The notes under the pieces: model-generated
What the model was told of the DNA's origin: nothing
Databases searched by the model: none
What the model saw: only the letters and a program-made list of their open reading frames with translations
Assembly: GCA_031551625.1 (NCBI GenBank)
Contig: JAVBNJ010000056.1
Coordinates: forward strand, 1-12,577
Direction: 5' to 3'
DNA length: 12,577 nt
Source of the DNA: JAVBNJ01 sp031551625
Lineage (GTDB): Bacteria > Bacteroidota > Bacteroidia > Bacteroidales > UBA932
Made by a program: the position numbers and the translations under genes
In this document: positions 1 to 6,189 of the stretch, in pieces
Layout of the letters: every line of letters begins with the position of its first letter
How positions within the stretch are numbered: the stretch's first letter is position 1

Positions 1-1059
1 TATTGTTTCAACAGCTAACAATATTTGATCAGAGAAGTTGAAGATGTCATCTAAATTTTCAATAGGGTATTTTATAAAATCTTTCTTCTCTTCATTGAAA
101 AAGGCAATATATTTTTTCTTTCCGTTAAAATAAAGGCGACAGAATGTTTTTCTAACGCTATCGTCTAATAGAATGTTAAAGTAACTAAGGGTATCTTTAT
201 ATGAAACTCGCGCAACGTTTATTTTATTTCTTAAAATTGATTTTATAATTATGCAACCTTCTACTTCTTCTACTGTAGTGATTATTTTTTCGCCATTTTC
301 TTCTACTTCTAGTTGAGATTCCTGAATAGCAGGTTTATTCACTTCTTCATTAGCTTTCAAGGCTAATTTTAAACGATCTGATATCAACTCGTTTATGTAA
401 TTACTAATAGATTTTTTGGTGAGAGTCGTAAACTGTTCTAGTACTTTTGCAGTAATTATTCCATCATAAACTTGACGTGTAAATAACTTTACAAACTCAG
501 TCGAAGGAGTTTCAAATTCGTTTTTTATAACGGATTTTAGCTCACTTGTGTATTTTAGCTCATTGGCAGAACTTAAAATATTTCCAATATCAAAATATGA
601 TTTATGGAACTTTTTTAATTCTTCAATATGGTTATCTTTTAGATCTAATATATTTAATTCTAAAAATGGTTTTTCGTCCATTTTATTAGGCGTTTCCAAA
701 TCTGTGTAGAAACGATATACGATACCGTTTGTTAGTAATCCAAATTTAGCTGGCGAAACATGATAATATCGTAATAGTTGATTGTCGTGTAATGTTAAGT
801 CTTGTCCCCAATGTTTACATTCAATTAATATCGTCGGTACTCCTTCTTTCATTATGGCATAATCTATTTTTTCACCTTTTTTAGTTCCGATATCACATGT
901 ATATTCTGGAACTACTTCCAAGGGATTAAATACATCATAGCCCAGTATCTGAATAAAAGGCATAATAAAAGCATTCTTTGTCGCTTCTTCTGTTTCGATA
1001 TTGTCTTTTAGTTTTTCTACCCTATCGGATAATTGCTTAATTTGATCTTTGAAATCCAT
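1..1059 (-). CDS. Stand-alone HsdR_N-type PD-(D/E)xK restriction endonuclease-like protein, 3' end outside window
   Basis: I translated this open frame by hand: 353 codons from an ATG at 1057-1059 to the window edge with no stop. No other ATG, GTG or TTG lies between this ATG and the in-frame stop at 1153-1155, so the start is firm. Residues 25-120 carry the HsdR N-terminal nuclease pattern: an N-terminal Glu-rich helix (ETEEATKNAF), D66 in KIDYAIM, the E80-x-K82 pair in PTILIECKHWG, and a QxxxY-type motif at Q94-Y98 (NQLLRYYH). This is the metal-dependent DNA-cleaving fold of type I restriction R subunits. No SF2 helicase motif appears in the 353 residues, so it resembles the short COG4748-like proteins annotated as type I restriction endonuclease, not a full HsdR. 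Residues about 222-265 are charged and linker-like, and 266-353 form a second, unassigned domain. Sequence is A/T-rich. It lies 49 nt after the 84-residue gene and probably shares its promoter. No methylase or specificity subunit is visible. The substrate is unknown. Confidence 0.85.
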   Translation of the reverse strand, partial: MDFKDQIKQLSDRVEKLKDNIETEEATKNAFIMPFIQILGYDVFNPLEVVPEYTCDIGTKKGEKIDYAIMKEGVPTILIECKHWGQDLTLHDNQLLRYYHVSPAKFGLLTNGIVYRFYTDLETPNKMDEKPFLELNILDLKDNHIEELKKFHKSYFDIGNILSSANELKYTSELKSVIKNEFETPSTEFVKLFTRQVYDGIITAKVLEQFTTLTKKSISNYINELISDRLKLALKANEEVNKPAIQESQLEVEENGEKIITTVEEVEGCIIIKSILRNKINVARVSYKDTLSYFNILLDDSVRKTFCRLYFNGKKKYIAFFNEEKKDFIKYPIENLDDIFNFSDQILLAVETI

Positions 1060-1108
1060 TGCAGTAGGTTTTAAATTGTATAAATAAATAGCATTTTGAT
1101 TTACTAAA

Positions 1109-1363
1109 TTATAAACTGTTCGGAACTCTATTCTCTTTGATTCGATGTTCAGCTATTGCGAATTTCTCCGTACTCATATTTTTAATCTTAATCAAAACCG
1201 TTTTCTTTTTGTATTCTGGTAATTGTTCGTAGATGAATTTGAGTACTCCGTGTATAGTGCGAAAGCCTTTGCGGGTAGTTGTAAAGAGAGATTTTTCTTT
1301 AAACGAGACTTCTATTTTTAGTACATCGTTTTTGTGTAATTTGAATGGAATAGGTTGCTTCAT
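1109..1363 (-). CDS. Unrecognised small basic protein (84 aa)
   Basis: The protein begins MKQPIPFKLHKNDVLKIEV and is rich in Lys and Arg, with no signal peptide or membrane segment. The N-terminal half looks like beta strands (KNDVLKIEVSFKEKSLF) followed by one helix (HGVLKFIYEQLPEYKK) and a basic tail. I do not recognise the family. Support for a real gene is a consensus Bacteroidetes -7 box about 43 nt upstream and its place 49 nt before the nuclease gene on the same strand, in the same A/T-rich block. A small DNA-binding or control protein for the nuclease is possible, but nothing in the sequence proves it. Confidence 0.6.
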   Translation of the reverse strand: MKQPIPFKLHKNDVLKIEVSFKEKSLFTTTRKGFRTIHGVLKFIYEQLPEYKKKTVLIKIKNMSTEKFAIAEHRIKENRVPNSL

Positions 1364-1406
1364 AGTTATAGTGGATTATACTTTACACATCAGGTGATTA
1401 CGAATG

Positions 1407-1414
1407 CAAATATA
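1407..1414 (-). promoter_or_regulatory. Bacteroidetes -7 box (TATATTTG) for the 84-aa gene and nuclease
   Basis: The minus strand reads TATATTTGC, a full match to the Bacteroidetes sigma factor -7 consensus TAnnTTTG. It would start a transcript near 1400, leaving a leader of roughly 37 nt before the ATG at 1363. I see no clear TTG -33 element at the usual 19-21 bp spacing. Confidence 0.55.
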
Positions 1415-1511
1415 CAAAAAATACTTGAATATGCTTTAAATTTTTCAAAGAATACAATCAAACTATAACCACGATTCAAAACGATTATGTACCTTGTAAT
1501 TCAAAGTTACC

Positions 1512-1655
1512 TCAATATTTCAAAGTTCGCAATACCATTTTACTAATCCGACTGTCCGTACATTGTTGTAATGGCTATGGCTAGTAGTACCACTATTGTC
1601 GGCATTAACAAAGAGTAGAGGATGAGGATGGCTGTTTACACTATCGTGAGCTTGT
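1512..1655. repeat. Imperfect direct repeat, copy A (flanks pentapeptide gene)
   Basis: This segment matches 3060-3217 in the same orientation. Comparing 1541-1600 with 3097-3156 base by base I count 51 identical positions of 60. The match includes the last roughly 38 codons of a DUF3667 gene, its TAG TAA double stop and part of the sequence after it. Copy A lacks 6 nt within the coding part and about 7 nt after the stop relative to copy B. It ends exactly at the stop codon of the pentapeptide gene. Confidence 0.85.
1540..1655 (-). pseudogene. 3' remnant of a second DUF3667 gene
   Basis: Read on the minus strand in the frame of the intact gene, this gives KLTIV, a stop, TAILI, then LYSLLMPTIVVLLAIAI and TTMYGQSD, followed by TAG TAA. 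The intact gene at the same place reads KHTVVW, KAVFITL, LYSLLVLTVVVLLAIAI and AAMYGLAD. The Trp codon has become TAA and two codons are missing, so the fragment cannot be translated as the last membrane segment of a DUF3667 protein. Everything 5' of residue 275 is absent and replaced by the end of the pentapeptide gene. A 60-codon open frame across it in another phase is only a shadow. Confidence 0.8.
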
Positions 1656-2963
1656 TTATGGGTGGTAGCCGGGGTCAACATCCGGCCAGAATTTATGCCC
1701 AATTTCTTGTGGGGTGGGAATTTTTGGGGTTTCCCACTGAAACGGCTTTGGGCTTTGGGTTATTTTTATTGATGACGTGGCGTCTTTGAATTGTGTTTTG
1801 TCTTGTAAATAACGCAGATTGTAGGCTTCAATATTTTCAAGATTGCCTTCATCCAGTCTAATTACCCCTTCAATATTCACATTTTCCCAGCGCCCCTTAA
1901 GAATACGGTAAAAATCTATATCCCATTCTCCAATAATTGTAACATTGCGCATATCAAGATTGCGAGAAATGGTTTGGGTGCCCATAAGCCCAAGACTACG
2001 GGGGGAAACCAATTTAATGTTGTTAAGTTGCTGGCTGCCATTGCCAATATCTAAATACGCTTCATTCATATCATTGTGTAATAATATGGCTGTAGATTGT
2101 TCAGCACCACCCAAACGGGAGTTAAGGTATTGCCGTTCACCTGCGGCAGTGTTGCCTTTTTTGGGTAAATAGTTATTATAAAGGAGATAAGAAACTTTTA
2201 GAGGAGACAGTATTACCCGCGTTAGATTGCATTTTTCCACACGAAGAATTTTCCCAAGCATCATGCCTTCATCCATTGAGACATTTTCTACGTATGCATA
2301 ATTTCCATCAAGCGTGGAATTTTTAAATGTGCTGTTGCGCACCCAGACGCTGCCGCCATATAAAACAGCATCATTAAGATTTGAATCAACTACACGGATG
2401 TGAGCTTTACGGGCTGAAAAGAGAGAGCCGCCACCAAAGCCGATACGTTTTCCGGGGGAATCCGTAGATGCGCCTCTTGGAGAAAAATCGTGCATGTTGC
2501 GAAAGCAAACATAACCCCCTTCGGACCTTATGTCTTCAAACCAGGCACTATGGATGCGCGTGTTTTCAAATAAAATATCTATCATGGTAGAATATTGAAA
2601 ATTCGTAATATTCTCTAAAAATTGTGGGTCTCCCCTCCCTTCAAATGTGCAATTCTTGAAAGCTATATTTTCAAAATGGCAAAATCTCATTCTGCAATTT
2701 ATGAATGTGCAGTTTTCAAATGTTACATTGGTAAATTTTGCCCCCTCGGCATTAACTGTGTCAAATTTCATATTTCGTATGGTAGCGTTGCGTATATCCA
2801 GCCCTTTTATAACCTCATTCCTATATGTTGAATTACTCAAGCGTTCCGGGTTGGCGTTCAATTTATTAACATCAATAGCTGCGGATTGATTTTCCATACT
2901 TAATACTCCTGTCAAAACGGTAATAAACATCATAAAAAGGTACTTGCTCATTGTCAATCTCAT
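1656..2963 (-). CDS. Exported pentapeptide-repeat / beta-helix protein (435 aa)
   Basis: The N-terminus has a signal peptide: a hydrophobic run at about residues 8-22 (YLFMMFITVLTGVLS) and a likely cut before 30, with no lipobox Cys. A start at Met5 (2951) would give a more usual signal peptide. Residues about 77-107 are regular pentapeptide repeats with the central hydrophobic residue every fifth position: F77, F82, F87, M92, F97, F102, F107, as in TFENC TFINC and AFKNC TFEGR. Irregular repeats with the same feel (STFKNSTLDG, NVSM, DMRNVTIIG, WENVNIEG) run on to about residue 395, so most of the protein should form a right-handed beta helix. The C-terminus is Pro-rich. Function is unknown; a periplasmic or surface structural role is inferred from export. 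Its stop codon touches the DUF3667 remnant, and 135 nt separate it from the intact DUF3667 gene. I see no good promoter in that gap. Confidence 0.8.
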   Translation of the reverse strand: MRLTMSKYLFMMFITVLTGVLSMENQSAAIDVNKLNANPERLSNSTYRNEVIKGLDIRNATIRNMKFDTVNAEGAKFTNVTFENCTFINCRMRFCHFENIAFKNCTFEGRGDPQFLENITNFQYSTMIDILFENTRIHSAWFEDIRSEGGYVCFRNMHDFSPRGASTDSPGKRIGFGGGSLFSARKAHIRVVDSNLNDAVLYGGSVWVRNSTFKNSTLDGNYAYVENVSMDEGMMLGKILRVEKCNLTRVILSPLKVSYLLYNNYLPKKGNTAAGERQYLNSRLGGAEQSTAILLHNDMNEAYLDIGNGSQQLNNIKLVSPRSLGLMGTQTISRNLDMRNVTIIGEWDIDFYRILKGRWENVNIEGVIRLDEGNLENIEAYNLRYLQDKTQFKDATSSIKITQSPKPFQWETPKIPTPQEIGHKFWPDVDPGYHP

Positions 2964-3059
2964 TTTAAATCAAATTCTGAAGGGAAACGGTTAATCATTT
3001 TTTTAATTGAAGGTAGCTTTGTAAAGTTGTTTTATAGTTTGAAAAATAGGGGTATATGT

Positions 3060-3217
3060 TCAATATCTCACTTCCTCAAAGTTTGCAATCAAATTTTACT
3101 AATCCGCCAGCCCGTACATTGCTGCAATGGCTATGGCCAGCAATACCACTACTGTCAATACCAGCAAAGAGTAGAGGAGGGTGATGAAGACGGCTTTCCA
3201 AACTACCGTGTGCTTGT
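3060..3217. repeat. Imperfect direct repeat, copy B (3' end of intact DUF3667 gene)
   Basis: This is the partner of 1512-1655. It covers residues about 275-313 of the intact DUF3667 protein, its TAG TAA stops and about 40 nt of downstream sequence (for example TTGATTGCAAACTTTGAGG on the minus strand, against GGTATTGCGAACTTTGAAA in copy A). The homology continues past the stop, so the copies arose by DNA duplication and not by chance similarity of membrane segments. Confidence 0.85.
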
Positions 3218-4040
3218 GGCGGGGGCGGTAAAAACGGTAGAGCGCCAGCATAAAATAGACGGCAGGCACGAGAATGAGAAATGTGAGCGACAGCCAGTCT
3301 GCCCATTCCCAATCTGGCCACAGGCTGTCGATGCCAAACAGCAGGCTGTAGTACAATAGCAGGAACGTATAGAAATGCGTGGTGAACACCAAATGGAACA
3401 TGTAGTAAAAACGGTTGCGCCAAAAGAACAATTTTAGCAACAGCGCAAACACAGGGATAAACAGGAACATCACGTATGACGCATAGGTCGAAACATAACC
3501 CCGCATCTTTTCGGGAGTAAACGCTTGTTTTAATTCTTCTTTTCGTTTTTCCCTGGTTTTACTACCGGACGCTTCCGTCGCCGGTTCTACAGTCTTGTCT
3601 GTTTGTGAGACGGCCACTACCTGCTCGGTGGTATGTGGTGCTTTTACAGCGCCTTTCTCTTCGTCGTTGCTCCAGTCAATGTCGCTGATAGCAACAAAGA
3701 CAAACAACAGCACCGACATCCAGAACAGTTTAACCGGATGCACATAGCGGTTGATGTGTCCCGCGCGGTATTCTGCCGAAAGGAATCCGGGGCGGGTTAG
3801 CAGGTAGCCCAGTGTGAGCGGTGTTTTAGCATCAACTGCAAAAGCATTCTCGAGCAACTGCCCCGATAGTTTTATGATGGGTTGCCCTGCGCCAGCCGTA
3901 ATGCTTTGCCCGCATTGGTGGCAATAGCATCCCACCGTTTCGGTATCGCAGTTCCGACACCTGGTATTTACGGGGATCGCTTTTGGCGCCCGCTGCCGTT
4001 TGAAAATAGATTTCCAATTTACTTTCTTCGCCCGTGACAT
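3099..4040 (-). CDS. DUF3667 zinc-ribbon membrane protein (313 aa)
   Basis: The N-terminus carries a zinc ribbon, C28-x2-C31 and C40-x2-C43 (TRCRNCDTETVGCYCHQCGQ), which is followed by the family's conserved stretch LLTRPGFLSAEYRAGHI and then VHPVKLFW before the first membrane segment. Predicted membrane segments are near 103-119, 187-205, 213-234, 249-268 and 282-308. A charged Lys/Glu-rich region (about 121-180) lies between the first and second. This order is that of DUF3667 proteins, common in Bacteroidota and of unknown function; a membrane protein with a cytoplasmic metal-binding head is the structural reading. It follows the hydrolase lipoprotein gene by 34 nt and is the last gene of the ytxH operon. 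A palindrome TAACCGGTTA sits just upstream at 4054-4063. Its 3' end is duplicated at 1512-1655. Confidence 0.85.
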   Translation of the reverse strand: MSRAKKVNWKSIFKRQRAPKAIPVNTRCRNCDTETVGCYCHQCGQSITAGAGQPIIKLSGQLLENAFAVDAKTPLTLGYLLTRPGFLSAEYRAGHINRYVHPVKLFWMSVLLFVFVAISDIDWSNDEEKGAVKAPHTTEQVVAVSQTDKTVEPATEASGSKTREKRKEELKQAFTPEKMRGYVSTYASYVMFLFIPVFALLLKLFFWRNRFYYMFHLVFTTHFYTFLLLYYSLLFGIDSLWPDWEWADWLSLTFLILVPAVYFMLALYRFYRPRHKHTVVWKAVFITLLYSLLVLTVVVLLAIAIAAMYGLAD

Positions 4041-4074
4041 TCTGTCGACTTACTAACCGGTTAAAACTAATTAA

Positions 4075-5289
4075 TTAGGTACGCATTTTTACTTCGTTCA
4101 AACTACCCAACAATACATCAAGAAACAAGTAAATGGTAGTGCTGTGTGTACCGTTGGGGCTTTCATATTTCTTTACTTTACAACCTTTATTTTTCATAGT
4201 GTTGTAGGCATTGATGGTGTTCACCGGATAGACCCACGTATCGGCGTTTCCGTACACGAAAACCAAACTGTCGGCAGGCGCGAAATCAACCAGCGAATTT
4301 TGCGTTAGTACATTCAGGAATTCTGTATCGGTGCCGTTCAATACGCTACTGATAAATTCCGGTTTGAAAAGTTGTTGCGGGTTGGTATGGATATCTAACT
4401 TGGCCGGTTCGAAATAACCCAATTGGTAGCCCGCTGCTTGCAGCTTGGCATTATCGCTGTCGGAAAAAATAGCGGAGTAGCTTTTGCTGTAACCATAGTC
4501 GGTTTTGAACATGCCCAATGCCCACAAGTAACTGCTCACTTCGTACTTGTCGAGGTCGGTACTTTTGCGCATGAATTCTTTGGCAAATGCCACATTATCG
4601 TAGGGGCCCGAGCCGGCAATGGTTTTATCGACCGACAAGTCGGAGCCATACAGTTCTTGTATCGCTTTCTGTACGGCCACTGCAGTATAACCACCTTCGG
4701 AATAACCGGTGATAATGGTACGTGGGTTGAACGGCAAGCCCACCCCGGCGGTATATTCCCGGAAAGCCTCTACCATGTCGACACCCGCTTGCCCCAGCGA
4801 TTGCTGATGGATATACGGATGCGTTACCGACGTGCTTTGCCCGTAGCCCACATAGTCGGGAACCAGCACCACGCAATTGTAGCCGGACGAAATAACAGCG
4901 GCAAAAAACAGATCAAGCGAATAGTTTAGCACTGATTCCACCTGCTGCGAAGGTGTTTCGTCCTTGCCAATGGTGCCGTGTGCATATACTACTACCGGAA
5001 AAGATTTGTTCAGGTTTTTAGGAACAAAAAATACGCCGGAGGCCTGCATCGCTTTGTTTTGTGGGTATTGCGTACGGTAGGTTACGGCATACGGTGTCAC
5101 ATCGGTTTGCGGCAAGCTTGCATATTGGCCATACCCGAACACGGTGAGCGCCGATTGCAGAACGGATTTAGTTGCATCCGGCTTTTGCTTGGCTTCTACT
5201 AAATAATTAGTTACAACGGGGTCGCTGTCCTTCGAGCACGATGCAAACAACAATAGCATCAATGCCGCTGCTGTAAAAAGATATTTCAT
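4075..5289 (-). CDS. Alpha/beta-hydrolase lipoprotein (secreted esterase/lipase-like, 404 aa)
   Basis: The start MKYLFTAAALMLLLFASC followed by SKDSD is a signal peptide with lipobox ending at C18 and a typical Bacteroidota mature N-terminus. The protein is therefore probably anchored in the outer membrane, perhaps facing outward. The hydrolase fold shows the oxyanion segment VYAHGTIG (102-108), DYVGYG (145-150), nucleophile S197 in ITGYSEGGYTA, the acid D350 in FVYGNADTWVYP and H382 in PNGTHSTT. All triad residues are in the expected order. The layout resembles secretory lipases and other acyl-ester hydrolases of the LIP/prolyl-oligopeptidase-like group. The substrate cannot be told from sequence, and lipid or polymer esters are only a guess. 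It starts 9 nt after the small amphipathic gene, so it is probably co-transcribed with ytxH and the holin-like gene. Confidence 0.87.
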   Translation of the reverse strand: MKYLFTAAALMLLLFASCSKDSDPVVTNYLVEAKQKPDATKSVLQSALTVFGYGQYASLPQTDVTPYAVTYRTQYPQNKAMQASGVFFVPKNLNKSFPVVVYAHGTIGKDETPSQQVESVLNYSLDLFFAAVISSGYNCVVLVPDYVGYGQSTSVTHPYIHQQSLGQAGVDMVEAFREYTAGVGLPFNPRTIITGYSEGGYTAVAVQKAIQELYGSDLSVDKTIAGSGPYDNVAFAKEFMRKSTDLDKYEVSSYLWALGMFKTDYGYSKSYSAIFSDSDNAKLQAAGYQLGYFEPAKLDIHTNPQQLFKPEFISSVLNGTDTEFLNVLTQNSLVDFAPADSLVFVYGNADTWVYPVNTINAYNTMKNKGCKVKKYESPNGTHSTTIYLFLDVLLGSLNEVKMRT

Positions 5290-5298
5290 GGGTTGTAT

Positions 5299-5568
5299 TT
5301 AGTCACGCTGTTTTTTTTCTTTCTTTTTCTTTAGTAATAGCGATAGGAGCGAGGTCACCACCCCCACCGTACCACCGTGCCCCGATAGTCCGATAAGGCG
5401 ATTCGTCAGGTTGGTTACAATCTGTGGCAACGAGAACGCCCGTTTCACTTTTTCGTAATCCTTGCGCAATAATTTTTCGGACAAGCGGATACGTTCATGC
5501 AGCCTGTCTTGCTCACGTTGCAATTGCTCAATCGTGCGGATGTGTGCATAGTGTTTACTCATAGCCAT
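5299..5568 (-). CDS. Small amphipathic protein of the YtxH/holin-like cluster (89 aa)
   Basis: Residues about 12-45 are a charged helix likely to coil (RTIEQLQREQDRLHERIRLS, then EKLLRKDYEKVKRA). Residues about 50-79 include a Gly-rich, mildly hydrophobic stretch (LIGLSGHGGTVGVVTSLLSL) and the C-terminus is a Lys block (KKKKEKK). The family has no function that I know. The gene overlaps the end of the holin-like gene by 14 nt; starting at Met3 (5562) would cut the overlap to 8 nt. The overlap indicates translational coupling. A peripheral membrane role next to the holin-like protein is inferred from position and composition only. Confidence 0.7.
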   Translation of the reverse strand: MAMSKHYAHIRTIEQLQREQDRLHERIRLSEKLLRKDYEKVKRAFSLPQIVTNLTNRLIGLSGHGGTVGVVTSLLSLLLKKKKEKKQRD

Positions 5569-5941
5569 GCTCCTTGTGGTGATGATGTTCTTTCTTGTCG
5601 TTATCGAAGAATAGCTTGCAGAACAAGGCTACCAGCCGGTTGGTGATAAGCCGCTTGCGGAACACGAGTACCAGTGCCAGCAGCAGCACGTAGAAGCCGC
5701 CCGCTATGAGCATGGCCAGCGCCATTGACCCCAGCGCTTCGCCTACCCAGTAAGTAACGGCGCCGAGGAAAAACAGCAGCGCGAAATTTGCCAGCAGGAT
5801 AGCGATAAATACCGTGAGGGCGAAACCGCCGCCCACCGACAGGCCCTTCGCTAAACTCAGCTTCAGCCCGTCGATGCGCAGGTTGATGTACTGCGTCACG
5901 TCTTTGGCGATGCTTTCCAGTTGAGGAGTGTTTGAATCCAT
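5555..5941 (-). CDS. Phage_holin_3_6-like two-TM membrane protein (128 aa)
   Basis: A soluble N-terminal helix (1-33) is followed by two strong membrane segments at about 36-63 and 72-94, then a basic loop and a His-rich tail (KEHHHHKEHG). The length, the paired membrane helices and the Gly-rich lead into the first one fit the putative Actinobacteriophage holin superfamily (Phage_holin_3_6, YqjE-like). Despite the name these proteins are chromosomal, often lie beside YtxH genes, and are linked to envelope stress and not to lysis. It starts 4 nt after the ytxH-type gene. No other phage gene lies nearby, so I do not read it as a prophage. The His cluster may be a metal-binding oddity or just a basic tail. 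Confidence 0.75.
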   Translation of the reverse strand: MDSNTPQLESIAKDVTQYINLRIDGLKLSLAKGLSVGGGFALTVFIAILLANFALLFFLGAVTYWVGEALGSMALAMLIAGGFYVLLLALVLVFRKRLITNRLVALFCKLFFDNDKKEHHHHKEHGYE

Positions 5942-5945
5942 GGCG

Positions 5946-6134
5946 TTAGGCAGTTTCTTCGTCCATGTCCGGCACGAAGTTGTTTATTTTATCGCGAAGA
6001 TGGTTAATTTCTTCGTCGAATGTTTCTTTCAGTTTTCGGCGGGTCTCGCTTCCCTTGTCGGGAGCCAATAGTAATGCTGCTACTGCACCTATTGCAGCGC
6101 CACCTAAAAATGCGAATAGTGTGGATTGTTTCAT
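5946..6134 (-). CDS. YtxH domain protein (62 aa)
   Basis: The YtxH pattern is complete: one N-terminal membrane helix rich in Gly and Ala (FLGGAAIGAVAALLLAP, 9-25), directly followed by DKGSETRRKLKETFDEE, an amphipathic acidic and basic helix. YtxH proteins are small inner-membrane stress-associated proteins without a known reaction. It is the first gene of the minus-strand operon, with its own consensus -7 box 24 nt before the ATG, divergent from trmD. Confidence 0.85.
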   Translation of the reverse strand: MKQSTLFAFLGGAAIGAVAALLLAPDKGSETRRKLKETFDEEINHLRDKINNFVPDMDEETA

Positions 6135-6157
6135 AACTTCAATTTTTAAGTATATAA

Positions 6158-6165
6158 CAAAGATA
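6158..6165 (-). promoter_or_regulatory. Bacteroidetes -7 box (TATCTTTG) of the ytxH operon
   Basis: Minus strand reads TATCTTTG, matching TAnnTTTG. The expected start near 6151 gives a leader of about 17 nt before the ATG at 6134. The box lies 12 bp from the trmD box and points the other way, so RNA polymerase footprints would overlap. Confidence 0.6.
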
Positions 6166-6177
6166 CAATATTTTTAG

Positions 6178-6185
6178 TAAATTTG
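6178..6185 (+). promoter_or_regulatory. Bacteroidetes -7 box (TAAATTTG) of trmD-phoH
   Basis: TAAATTTG ends only 4 nt before the trmD ATG at 6190. Transcription from it would begin at or within a few bases of the start codon, which implies a leaderless or nearly leaderless mRNA. The trmD start itself is well supported by the conserved N-terminus. Confidence 0.5.
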
Positions 6186-6189
6186 TATC

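Noticed and set aside
1520..1702. 60-codon minus-strand frame ending in LVKWYCEL and a similar tail in a frame at 3076-3423
   Set aside because: They resemble each other only because both read the same out-of-phase DNA of the duplicated DUF3667 3' end. This helped reveal the duplication but they are not genes.
4054..4078. Short palindromes TAACCGGTTA (4054-4063) and CTAATTAATTAG (4067-4078), and TAACTAATTAGTTA at 8280-8293
   Set aside because: They are short and A/T-rich and overlap or adjoin stop codons (TAA in TTA-containing contexts). They may be chance, so I did not call operators.
5555..5941. Prophage or lysis module based on the holin-like protein
   Set aside because: There is no endolysin, capsid, tail or integrase gene. 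This family is chromosomal and sits with YtxH.
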